This document shows positions 10,445 through 20,269 of a DNA stretch of 64,000 nucleotides, piece after piece. How positions within the stretch are numbered: position 1 is the stretch's first letter; every line of letters begins with the position of its first letter. The position numbers and the translations under genes are program-made. This DNA is from Oikopleura dioica (Eukaryota; Chordata; Appendicularia; Copelata; Oikopleuridae), in contig OU015568.1 in assembly GCA_907165135.1 (NCBI GenBank), positions 8,006,501-8,070,500 of the forward strand, in the 5' to 3' direction. The notes under the pieces were generated by a model. The model ran no database searches. It saw only the letters and a list, made by a program, of their open reading frames with translations, and was not told the DNA's origin.

Positions 10445-10478
10445 CTGACGAAGGTCCACTGAGACCGAAACGCGTCCC
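10445..10478 (+). ncRNA. Hammerhead-ribozyme-like core (candidate)
   Basis: CTGACGA is followed by A, a perfect GGTC...GACC stem with a 6-nt loop, and then GAAACGCGTC. This matches the conserved hammerhead core CUGANGA / stem II / GAAA and a GUC-type cleavage triplet, with a minimal ACGCGT stem III of the kind seen in retroelement-borne hammerheads. Stem I is weak (only GG/CC is obvious next to the core), so self-cleavage is doubtful without dimerisation. The motif follows the pseudoknot-type repeat by about 100 bp. Confidence 0.35.
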
Positions 10479-10919
10479 AAAAAATAAATTTCAATCATCA
10501 ATTTAATTTTCACTCAAATTTTCTATCGATCTCTCTAATATTCTTATTCGTCTTTGACAGTAAGTTACTGTAAATCAGAGTATATTTTCTTATTTTACTG
10601 AAAGCAAAAAGCCGGTTCTGTATCTCCCCGGCGATTAGCTTCGATTCGCTCTCGGTAAATCCTCGTTTCGCTCGATTTCGACTCGAAAAAAATGGGCACG
10701 TCGCCATTAGTCACGTACGCGCTGACGTCATAAAAGTGTGACTCATTTAAGATTGAAATGATGCAGAAAGAAATCTTCTGGAAATTTGATTAGAGATCTT
10801 GCCATAGAAGATTTTCTCATGAAGCCTTTTATTTTTTGAATTTAATTTTATCGAGAAAATTGAAAAATTTTAAATCAGAAAATACTTTAGATTTATTTTC
10901 ATATTTTTAGATTAAAATT

Positions 10920-11516
10920 ATGTTACGAATTCGTTATCGGAGAATACCTCAAATTCTAGTTCCTGTTCGTTCGAATCATTACAAAACACTTGGAGTAGAT
11001 CGCCACGCGACGCAAGAAGAGCTCAAGAAAGCGCACAAGGTACTGCTTTTCAACTTCACTTGCATTTTGATCATTTCCAGGTTTTAGGCTCTTGCTCGAA
11101 AATATCACCCTGACAGACCAAACGGAGACGAAGCCAAATTCGTGGCTGCTCAAGAAGCCTATACGATTTTATCCGACTCCTTGACGAGAAAAGACTACGA
11201 CGAAAGCATCTTCGGCGTTGAAAAAGAAGCGTACAAAGCAAACGATGAGAAATTCATGGCCCAGGGCGTGCCCAAACGCGCTCCGGGCGAAGCCTTCGTC
11301 TCCGGCCAATACGAAGAGGCAAACAATCAATTTGACCGGTTTGAAAGAACAGTGAAAAATAGAATCTTCCTTGTCAAATCTCTCGCTGACAATCCTTTCC
11401 AAAACTTGGCGAAGTTGATCATCATTTGTACAGTAATATACGGACTGGACCGGGGATCAGAAAATGGCTTGCCTGGCTTTGTTCCGAATATCTTTACGAA
11501 GAAAATGAACGGCTAG
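10920..11516 (+). CDS. DnaJ-domain (Hsp40) protein, probably membrane-anchored
   Basis: A co-chaperone that would stimulate Hsp70 ATPase activity. Exons 10920-11039 and 11088-11516 (48-nt intron) give 182 aa. The J domain occupies about residues 20-85: HYKTLGV, the HPD motif in KYHPDRPNG, and AYTILSD. The N-terminus is Arg-rich and lacks acidic residues (LRIRYRRIPQ), like a mitochondrial presequence. Near the C-terminus LAKLIIICTVIYGL is a likely single membrane segment, so the protein resembles small DNAJC members anchored in a mitochondrial or ER membrane. It is the first gene of a tight same-strand run: the next gene's first plausible AG acceptor is only about 12 nt after the stop. Confidence 0.85.
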
Positions 11517-11555
11517 TGGAACTTCCAGGTTTGTAGAAAATATATCGAGAATCCG

Positions 11556-12263
11556 ATGATCTTTGTAGAAATCAAGAAGCTGCTTGCGGCTTTGGGCGAA
11601 AATTACATAGAAAATTAATCCTTTCTCAGGAACGGAAGGCTACAAAGCAAAGCAAGAATACATCGAAAGACTAATCGCAGAAGTCCCAGAAAACCCTCAA
11701 GATCAATACGCCGAATACGGAATAAGAAAAGACTGGCTGATAGAATTCTACATGCATGCAACGAGAGCACAGCTCCGTGGCGAAATCCCGACTCTCCAAA
11801 CGGCGCTCAGATATTTGCCCTTCGTCGGAATGGATTTTTTAAAAGGCGAAATTCCGTTAAACCCGGCGGACGATTTTCACGACGGTTCCGCGAAATGTAT
11901 TATCTGCCAGTTTATCTATGGACAGATCTCGAAACATTATCCAGCCGAGTTTTTGGAGCAGCATAGTACCCGTTGTGCTGAGTTTTTGAGGAGCTTCTTG
12001 CCTAGTAAAAATGTCGATATGCAGTATGAAACTTTTAAAGGTAAAGAAATTTTATTTGATCACCATTCATCCCTACGCTAGTCGATAATCCTGACTACAT
12101 CGAACACGCAACAGGAGAAAGAAACAAAGATGGCCGTCAATTGCGTCACAATCCACTGACAAACCAGTACGATTATGGCGATAAAATCCACAACAGAGAC
12201 GTTTTCTACGGCGATGTCAATTACGAAATGCACAGGCGAAAGCGCGATCTCAAAAATTACTGA
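11556..12263 (+). CDS. Unknown protein with a C-x2-C...H...C cluster
   Basis: I do not recognise this protein. The secure part is an exon from 11630 to 12040, a 41-nt intron, and an exon 12082-12263 ending TGA. The protein is hydrophilic. It has a mid-region CIICQFIYG with HST and RCAEF about 25 residues later, a possible C2HC zinc site. The C-terminus is charged and ends MHRRKRDLKNY. The 5' end is unresolved: an ATG at 11556 opens MIFVEIKKLLAALG, but its junction to the exon at 11630 does not close with a canonical intron; Oikopleura is known for non-canonical introns. It lies between the DnaJ and SENP genes with very short spacers, so it is likely co-transcribed with them. Confidence 0.5.
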
Positions 12264-12388
12264 AAAACAAGAGATTTCCGTTGAAACGAAAAAAGCGACA
12301 CCCTGAAGTAGCGCCATCTTAAAAACTTAACGCGACCGTTTCAGATTGGGATCGAGAAAACAGTCTTGATTTGGAATTGTTGAGAATA

Positions 12389-14189
12389 ATGTTGAGTTTT
12401 TTGAGAAAAGAGCAGCAGGGAGGCGCTTTCGGCAGTCCGCCAAGGCAATCATCCTCGCCAAAAAGAGTGTTACCGAGTCAGGAATCGTATGTAACTGGAC
12501 AACCACTGCTGTTTAACATATTATAACTTAAAGTTATTCTTTAGGGTCGACGATTCCGACCTTCCAAAGCCGAAATCAAGTAAAATCGCCGATCAGCTCA
12601 CCGGAGCGAATCTTCTCTCGAAGATTTCCTCCGCAGTTTCCTCGTATTGTCCTTCGCCGGGGATCAGAATGAAAAAGAAGAAGAATTTTGGATCGAGAGG
12701 TAAAACATTCACACTAGGAGTTATTTTGATCGATTACTAGAGGATGTCTCGTGGCGAACAACGGGCAGTCCATCGGCGTCTAGGAAAGGTCTCGTGACAA
12801 AGCGATCTTCCCGTCCGACGACGCCGATTATGAGTAGAAAGAAAGCCCTGACGAAGGACGATTACAAGGAGCTGATTGAAATGCACTCGAGAAACTTGAA
12901 AGAGACGCACTCAGCGCTGAGCTTGACGTTTGTGGACTTGACGGAGGAAGATCTTCCTTCCTTCAAAAAGTCATGACGGTAAGAGCTTGTGATTTTCAGG
13001 AGACACGTGATAATCTCACGAGTGATCTCAAGTCTTTCCTTGAAGAGATATAAACTGATTGTTCAGCCAACTCCAGCGCAACGAGTTGCAACGAGATTGA
13101 AAATTCTGGAAGAGAAGGAAAACAGAGCTCCTCCAGAATTAAAGGATACGCCCAGCTCTCAAGAGGGACCATTCCTGACTCAAGAGCAATTGTTCTACGA
13201 GATCCAGGACCGAGAAATCGGCGAAGAAGTGGCTAAGCTAGAGAAGGAATTGGAAAATATCCGTCGCAAGAGGGTAAAAATGCCGTTTAAAAATCAAGGC
13301 TTATTGTCAATAAGTTATTGAGTAAATTTTAGGAGGAAATGAGAAAATCGCGCGAGAAAAAGAATGAAGCTTCTTTAGAAGCGATTCTTGCGAAGTACTT
13401 GCACATAAACGAGTCTTTGCCGCCCATTCCAGAGCTGAGTGAGGAGCACCTCGCGATCGTCGAGTCCGTTTGGTCGCGAGGACGCGATAAAATCATATCT
13501 GAAATCGCTGGCGAGGAATGCAAGAAGAGTGATCTCGCGACGCTCAGAGGTGAGTTAGATCCGTTAGGGGCAAAGGTCAAACGACGTATCTTTAGGCACG
13601 CAATGGTTGAACGACTTGGTCATCAATTGTTACTTCAACCTGATGATGCAACGCGCAGAGGCCGACAGCGAACTTCCGCGAGTCTTTTGCTTCAAGACAT
13701 TCTTCTACCCCAAAGTGAAACAAAACGGGCACAAGGGCGTCAAACGCTGGACGAAGAAAGTCGACATCTTCGCTATGGACAGACTGCTCTTTCCGATTCA
13801 TCTCGGTGTTCATTGGACGATCGCAGCGGCTCTCATGAAGGAGAAGAAGGTGATTTATTTGGACTCCATGGGTGCATCGAACGAAGAATGCAGAGAGCTC
13901 ATTCTCGAGTATCTTAGAGTTGAGCATGAAGGTACCTTTCAGTAAGTTATTGTCCTCTCATATTTTTTTAGTCAAAAAGGGCTCGGAACTGTCCGATGAC
14001 TGGATCACAGAGTCCTGGTCTCACGAAGTGCCACAGCAAGACAATGGCAGTGATTGCGGAGTCTTCACCTGCAAGTTCGGAGACTATCTTTCCCGAGGCT
14101 TCACCAAGTTCAACTTCAAAGCCGAAGACATGCAGACTATGCGAAAAGCAATTCTGGTCGAAATCGCCCAAAAACGCATGATCTTTTAA
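12389..14189 (+). CDS. SENP1-type SUMO protease (Ulp1 family, C48)
   Basis: Processes SUMO precursors and removes SUMO from targets, typically at the nuclear envelope or in the nucleoplasm. Catalytic-domain exons 13333-13549, 13596-13931 and 13972-14189 splice in frame (46- and 40-nt introns). Signature: TQWLNDLVIN; His of VHWTIA (codon about 13811); Asp of YLDSMG (13862-13864); Gln of PQQDNGSDCG; and the nucleophile Cys (14055-14057). The upstream part (12389-12486, 12545-12699, 12741 onward, 13067-13273) is Ser/Lys-rich then coiled-coil-like, as in SENP N-termini. In the third exon the frame meets TGA at 12974-12976, just before a strong GTAAGAG donor, so that junction is either misread by me, non-canonical or a true break. 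An AG acceptor lies at about 12345. Confidence 0.85.
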
Positions 14190-14360
14190 ACTTCTTTCAA
14201 TTCCAAATTCTCTGTTCATATTTATTTTCACCGCCTTCCATTTAGTTTTTCGTACACTGCCCCTTACAAAAAGCTATTCAATAAAAAGCCCTACTTTTGA
14301 AAAAAACTATATTGAATCATTTGTTTTGTTACAGATTGAAAGTCGGCTCATTCGGTAATC

Positions 14361-15829
14361 ATGACCGAAACGAAACCACAAGAACCGAAGCCCGTCCCAG
14401 CGCAAGATGCTGCGGAGCAACAATCGCCTCAAGAAGTCGACGAGGCACAAGACAAGTTTCAGACAGTTGGCGCCAAAAACCACCGCGTCGAGAACATCAA
14501 GAAAAATTACTCAAAACCGGTGATTATCCCTTTTTCTTTCCAAATCAATGACCAATGCTTAGAATATCAGAAAACGAACAGAGTCCTGGTCGCAAAAAGA
14601 TCATCAGCTTACCCGAGCGCTTGCAGGCATCCTGCGCCACGGAATGATGGGCTTTCAACCTGACGAGTCTGGATTCCTCTATCTTGACGACATCCTGAAG
14701 CACCATCACTTCAAGGACACGCTCAAAGTCGGAGAAGACGACCTCAAGCGGTAAGCTACGCTTAAATTGCTATAAATTTAATTCTTCTTAGAGTTGGCGA
14801 GCTGGAGGACAAGAAGGGCGTTAAAATGTTCGAGCTCGTACACGACGGGTAATTCCGCATGTCCGTTGTTCCATTTTACTGGTTTAAGTAAACTGTGGAA
14901 GATGCGTGCCCGAGCGACAAACAACCCGGCTGGAGTCGAGGTCTCGCTCAAAATGGCTGCCGAGTACCCCGTCTGTGTCCATGGCACCTGGTGGAAGGCA
15001 TGGGAGGATATGAAGAAGAAAGGAATTTCCCGTCTCGGCCGTAATCCTATTCACTTCTGCTCCGGAATGATTGGCAGAGGTGAGAACTAGTCTTCTAGAG
15101 CCGCTTATTCAATAAATAAAGGTGGTGTGATCCCCGGCATTCGATCCAACTGCGAAGTCCTCGTCTACATCGATCTCCAGCGCGCTATCAAGGACAAGAT
15201 CAAATTCTACCGCGATGAAGACGGCGTCCTCAGCACTCACGGAAACAAGCACTCCGTAATTTCACCAAAATATTTTACCCACGCGATTCACGTCTCTCCT
15301 ACCACCGGACAGCAAATCTACTGTGAAGACTTATCAAGTAACTAACGCCTTACGATGATGTGCTAACCATCTTCAGATTTGAAAGGAGTAGAGGGAGAAG
15401 CCCACGAGTCTGTTCGCCCGCAGAGAAATCAAGGAAATCAAGGCCGTGGTGGACGCGGCGGCGGACGTGGAAGAGGTCGTGGTCGCGGAGGTGGTCGAGG
15501 TGGATCCAGAGCTGAGTCAAGAGCGTCTGAAGTCAAGCCAGACGGACCTGCAGGAGATAACACTGAAAATCCAACAGTAAGCCCTTCCTGTATCATCATC
15601 TGCTAACCATTATTAGATCAATGAAGATGGCAGCGCTGCGGCAACAAAACCAAAAAACAACCGACCTCGTCGCAATCGAAATCGTAACAAAAACAAAACG
15701 GATAACAACAAGGACAAACCAGCACAGGATGAAACCAAAAAAGAGGGAACCCCAGCGAACTCCGATGAAGTTCAAAAAGTCACCGAGAAAGTTCAAAAGC
15801 TCGATGTTGCTGCTGAAGAGTCGAAATAA
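14361..15829 (+). CDS. TRPT1: tRNA 2'-phosphotransferase (TRPT1/KptA) with RGG-rich tail
   Basis: Transfers the splice-junction 2'-phosphate of ligated tRNA to NAD+. Seven exons (14361-14519, 14563-14750, 14792-14848, 14889-15079, 15122-15337, 15377-15576, 15617-15829) close to 407 aa. The KptA domain shows LAGILRHG, DESGFLYLDDIL, the MRARATNN block, HGTWWKAWEDM, ISRLGRNPIHF, VIPGIRSNCEVLVYID and FYRDEDGV...SPKYF, in family order. After it comes a tail that usual TRPT1 lacks: a Gly-Arg repeat (GRGGRGGGRGRGRG type), then an Asn/Arg/Lys-rich segment. This suggests extra RNA binding. A TTGTTACAG acceptor lies 27 nt before the ATG, and a poly(A) signal AATAAA for the SENP gene lies at about 14279, so the gene may be the last of an operon. 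Confidence 0.9.
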
Positions 15830-16148
15830 AAAAAGCATTTCCACTTTCAGAAACAACGAAAAAAAGTAGAAAATTCACAGAAATAGAAAAATACACCGAA
15901 AAAAAACAAAAACTATGTGTCTGTACCTTAGGACCTCAAAGCAAGCACCGCCAAAAATATATTATATATAGATAGAAAAATTTAACTGCTACAACTCTTT
16001 GGAAACATAATGCGATAAAATATCAAGAAGATTTATCGTTATTCAAAAATTATTACCGCCTGTGACAAGTAAAAACACAGTTTATAGAAAGAAGAAATAT
16101 ACAAATGCAATAGTTCCAAACTCGCTTTTCAAGTTTAATCTTCAGAGC
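15830..16148. other. Intergenic spacer
   Basis: AT-rich sequence between TRPT1 and NDUFA12. A TTTAATCTTCAG acceptor ends 3 nt before the NDUFA12 ATG and is the likely trans-splice site. No gene is seen. Confidence 0.5.
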
Positions 16149-16762
16149 ATGAATACTTCTCGCGCTCTCCGGGGAATCTGGAAGGAGCACATGAAGCCCA
16201 TCAAGAGGCATATCGAGGGTTTCAAGCAGGCCAAGGCCAAGCACAACACCTGGCTCCCAGCAAGCATCCAGGGTCCCCTGACTCGACTCACCAGAGACTC
16301 GTACATCAGGACCGGTGATCTCGTCGGAACTGACTCTCGAGGTAACTTTTAGCCACTCTTCCGGGTTCTTCAGAGTTTATTTTAGGAAATACTTATTACA
16401 TGAACAACGACTACCCTATTCCTCGACAGCGATGGGTTGTCTTTGCTGAGGATACTTGGGAGAAGCGATGGGACTTTGATGCATCTGATGTTCCATCTGA
16501 ATGGCACAGGTCAGTCCGCCTTTTCCTTAGAAAAAGAGTGATCAATTCTTTAGATGGCTCGCTTATATGACCGATGATCCACCAACTGCCTACGGTGTTC
16601 CTCCAACTCCTCGGTAATTCTCTTATATCCAACGGCTCGGACTAATCTTTCTTTAGAAAATTCATCACCGCTTACGAACGAAACCAAACCGGTACCGTCG
16701 ACCGATATGTTCCCGCCACCACCACCCGAAAGAAGATTGAAAGCTGGGATCCAGAAGCCTAA
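16149..16762 (+). CDS. NDUFA12: NADH dehydrogenase (complex I) accessory subunit A12
   Basis: Accessory subunit of mitochondrial complex I (B17.2/DAP13 family). Exons 16149-16341, 16386-16509, 16554-16613 and 16657-16762 give 160 aa with 43-44-nt introns. Family blocks are clear: YYMNNDYPIPRQRWVVF, WDFDASDVPSEWHRWLAYM, TDDPPT, PRKFI and YVPATTTRKKIESW. Length and motif order are normal for the family. The N-terminus (NTSRALRGIWKEHMKP) is basic, as in matrix-imported subunits. The next gene on the strand is another mitochondrial-type protein (mARC). Confidence 0.95.
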
Positions 16763-17102
16763 TCTCATCCAGTTTATGTTCCCATGTCTGCGTGACTATT
16801 CGAAATCTATTTATTGAAAATACAAGTTCAAGAAATTTACTTCATAAGACAGATTCATAGTTAGACTTTTGAAATTGTCTCCAACTAGAGCGCGTGTTAT
16901 TTATACAAATTAGCCACGAAGACCTTTTGCCAAATATTTATCAACACTCTCAATTAACTAGCCGCTAAGTAGAAGATTCTCTAAACACGTTAAATTCGTT
17001 CAAAGGCCGTTCTAGCTAAATTCCTTCTGAAAAGCAATCATAGTAGGCGTCGGTAAACAATTGACCGCAATATTTTTCAGAGGCAAGAAAAAGATCGCAA
17101 AA

Positions 17103-20100
17103 ATGAACTCGCAAGTTAGAAAAAGTACTCTTTTGCTCGGAGGTGCGCTGGGGATTTTCATCTATGCATTTTTCAAGCGAAAAAATAGAGGACCTAGGAA
17201 AGTTGGGAAGGTGGTAGAACTCGTTGTTTACCCACTCAAATCGGCAAAGGGAAATTATCATGAAACGTAAGTAGAAAAGAATTTTTTCAAAAAATAGAGT
17301 TTATTTAAAAAATAGAAATATATGGGCAGATAGTATTATTGAAAAGAGGGTCTAAAAGATGTTCGTCTTCGTGCTGGAAGCTCGTCTGCTTCTTCTGGGA
17401 TTATTTCCACGTCGTTGTCCTGATTATCCTGACCGTACATTCCAGGCTTGAAAGAGGTTCTGCGACGAGCTGCGTCGCCACTTTTGGTGTCCACTTTCGT
17501 CCTGATGACTTTAGGATTGTAGGTCATCCGACGTTCCGCTTGCTTTCGCTCAGCGATACGACAGAAAACGCACTTTCCAGTGAAGAGATTTTCGTTTGTC
17601 GTAGAAACCGGGAAGGGGCGGGCGCACTCGATGCAAAGCTCAGTACGTACTCCTGCGTCTTTTTTGTTGTTCTATCAATGAAATTGTTGAGTACAAGTTT
17701 TATTTGCGTTACCTGAACTAAGGGAATCTTATCGATGTCTTCAATGTTCCAATATCTTATCGTTCCGTCTTTGCAGCCAGATATTACTCGAGTACCTTCA
17801 ATATTTCCTTCCACAGTATTGACCCAGTCTTGATGCCCCTGAAGGGGAATTTGCGCCATTTCGTGATCAAGATTCCAAAGCATAACTCGTTTGTCGTAGC
17901 CACCAGAAACCATGTGCTGTCCACGGCTGTTTTTTTATACTTATTTATTTATCAAAAATTTTATTACCTGTAAATGCGCACAGAAGCCACACTTCCATGA
18001 TGAGCAATGGCGAATTGCTCGCGAAGTGTCCCTTTTCTTCTATAATTACCAGTGGAAACATCCATCATCCTTATCGACTTGTCCCAGCTTCCAGAGACAA
18101 GCATTCGTTCGTCTTTATCAAAGCAGATTGAGGAAACGGCGTTCGAATGCTCGTGAAACTTGAGGGTGAATTTTCGAGCTTTGACGTCCCAAATCATGAC
18201 TTCGCCCTAAATAAGACTGTTTTGGAGTTCTCAAATTTATTTTACCTGTAGAGTACCAATGGCAATTCTTTGTGAGTTTGGGCTGAACTCTAGACAAGTA
18301 GGTGTGGAGTCAAGTTGAATCGTATCAAATTTGTTATCTGTCCTAGCATCGTAAATGATCGCTTCATTCTTGATGTCCTGCGTTACTGCGTAGTATCTGG
18401 AGTTGTTAGAATAGTCACAGCTTGTCAACAGACCCTCGTGGTCGATATCTAAAATTTCCTCGCCAGAGTGTTTGTCAAAAAGATGCAGAGTTTTGTCCAA
18501 AGATACGGCTTTTGGAGATTTCAATTTTCAATTCCTGTTCCGCGTTAAAAGAGCCCTGTCGGACCCATCAAAGATTATATAATAACATAACATGTTTAAA
18601 ATTAATGTTGCTCAATAATTGCATATTATACCTTGTTAAAATATTTTGAAAGAGATTCGGTTCTACAAATATGGTTTTCTTGGTGTATTCTTTGGATATA
18701 AGCCCTCAAAAAGGACATTCAAAAATAAAATTTAATACAAAACGTGTCAAAAGATATTAATTGAGATCTTATTCAATGGAATACTTAAATTAATTAAACA
18801 CGCGTTCATTCACTAAGGTTTATGATATTCACCAGTTAATATTTCTCTAGAAATAATTGAGAAATCTCGTACATAAAATGACATCTTCATTATTTTCGAC
18901 TGATTTCAACGCTGCCGCGTTGTGCCCAAACGTCGACAAGGCCTGTCCAGTCTCTACTTCCCACAGGGTCGTGTTAGTATCATCAGATGCTGCAAGAAAC
19001 TGGCGCTGGTCTTTAGTAAATCGAATCGTGTTGATCGCCGCATCTGCTCCCTGAACACAGCGAACGGGATGTTCGATAGTTCCTCTTGCTCCCACGAAAG
19101 ATTCATCTTTTGATTTTATCAAACTAGCAAAAACAAGGAGAAAACTAGAACTAGAAAATGCTTTTACAAAACGATTATTCAATTGTTTGTGCTATGACTA
19201 CTTTGCTTTGTTTAATATTTTCCTAGCGCTATTGCTGCGAAAACTGGACTTCAAGGAGAAAATGACGGACTTGTGGATAGAACTTTCGCCATAAGAAGAG
19301 CGGATGATAACACGAAAAGTAAAAGAAAAATTATGAAACTTTCTATCTAAATTTGAAAAGTTAGCGGTCGTGAATGCCCGAAACTCGTCCTGGTATCCTG
19401 CCGAAGAGAAGGGGATCAACTCGTTGTCACTGGACCCGGAATGGAACACGAGTTGCACGTTCCAGTGAAGAGCTCGGGAAATGACACGAAACTTGAACTA
19501 TTTGGAACGTGGATAGATTGCCAAGAGGGATCTGAAGAAGCTGCCAAGTGGTTTACTGAGTACTTGGGCCTGGAAGTCAAGCTTAGCATCAATGCAAACG
19601 GGCGTTTTCTCCGAGACAATGAAAAGGATTGGGCGCGCACGTGGCGCTTAGAAGGAGTTCCAGAGGAAGACCATGAGACAGCTTTTGCTGATGGAGCACC
19701 GATTCTTATGCTTAGTACGCAGAGCTTGGTGGATATCAATTCAAGGATTCAGCACAAGTCCTATACCATGAAGACCTTTAGACCAAACATCATCATCTCG
19801 ACAGAGAACGGAAAACCATGGGATGAAGATGAATGGTGTGGAAAGCTACAGATCGGAGAAGCAATACTGGCAGTTTCTAGCCCGTGTCCTAGGTGCATCT
19901 TTACAACGATCGATCCTGAAACTGCGCAGAGGTAAATTTTAACTGATAGCCTTTCAGGAATGCCCTTCTTTACTATACTTTGCAGAGACAAAGAGTTGGA
20001 GCCCCTCAAATCACTTCGAAAATTTCGCATGTCAAAGGGAAAAGATGCAAACTACGGCATTGATTCTCCTCTAGTTGGAGTCAACGTCGTTATTATCAAA

Positions 20101-20148
20101 CAAGGAAAAATTTTTGTCGGTGATGATATCATCCTACTCAACGAATAA
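17103..20148 (+). CDS. Mitochondrial amidoxime-reducing component-like MOSC protein
   Basis: A molybdenum-cofactor enzyme of the mARC type, which reduces N-hydroxylated substrates at the outer mitochondrial membrane. Exons 17103-17266, 19227-19318, 19361-19931 and 19986-20148 close exactly to 329 aa. The N-terminus has a membrane anchor (LLLGGALGIFIYAFF) followed by KRKNR. Then come VVELVVYPLKSAKG (MOSC N-terminal beta barrel), GLVDRTFAI, KTFRPNIII, and SPCPRCIFTTIDPET, the conserved Cys region that binds Moco. The first intron is 1,960 nt and contains a complete WD40 gene on the other strand. AATAAA overlaps the stop codon (20145-20150), so the 3' UTR must be very short; the convergent Kazal gene ends 120 bp away. 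Confidence 0.9.
17336..19182 (-). CDS. WD40-repeat protein with C-terminal CxxC..CxxC motif
   Basis: A beta-propeller scaffold protein nested in the first intron of the mARC gene. Coding blocks run from about 19182 to 18870, 18524-18246, about 18197-17970, 17913-17715 and 17660-17336. WD repeats are seen as DDTNTTLWEVETG, SLDKTLHLFDKHSG, NEAIIYDARTD, GEVMIWDVKARK, SWDKSIRMMDVSTG, GYDKRVMLWNLD and CKDGTIRYWNIED, making seven blades. After the propeller comes LCIECARPFPV...GKCVFCRI, a likely zinc site, then a basic Arg/Ser tail with RRRTSFKPG and RRRTSFRPS repeats. The WD-plus-CxxC layout reminds me of WDR88, unverified. The first exon and start codon are uncertain; a roughly 320-bp gap separates the first two blocks. 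Confidence 0.7.
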
Positions 20149-20269
20149 ACATACAAAATTGATAGAAGAATATTTTATTCAAGATTTAATGCAGTGATAC
20201 AAGTATTCGATTTCGCTACTAGAGTTTCAGTTAAAGCAATAGGTACAGAATGAATTATTATAGGTCAGT

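Larger units (their letters stand above)
10033..10919. other. Intergenic region with noncoding repeat
   Basis: Between the divergently transcribed MED1-like and DnaJ genes. It holds two interlocked inverted repeats (10276-10341) and a hammerhead-like core (10445-10478), listed separately. The rest is AT-rich and shows no gene. A pyrimidine-rich TTTTTAG just upstream of 10920 could be the trans-splice acceptor of the DnaJ gene. Confidence 0.5.

Noticed and set aside
10510-10707. Minus-strand 65-codon frame
   Set aside because: No start context, no neighbours in frame and no recognisable motif; kept as intergenic.
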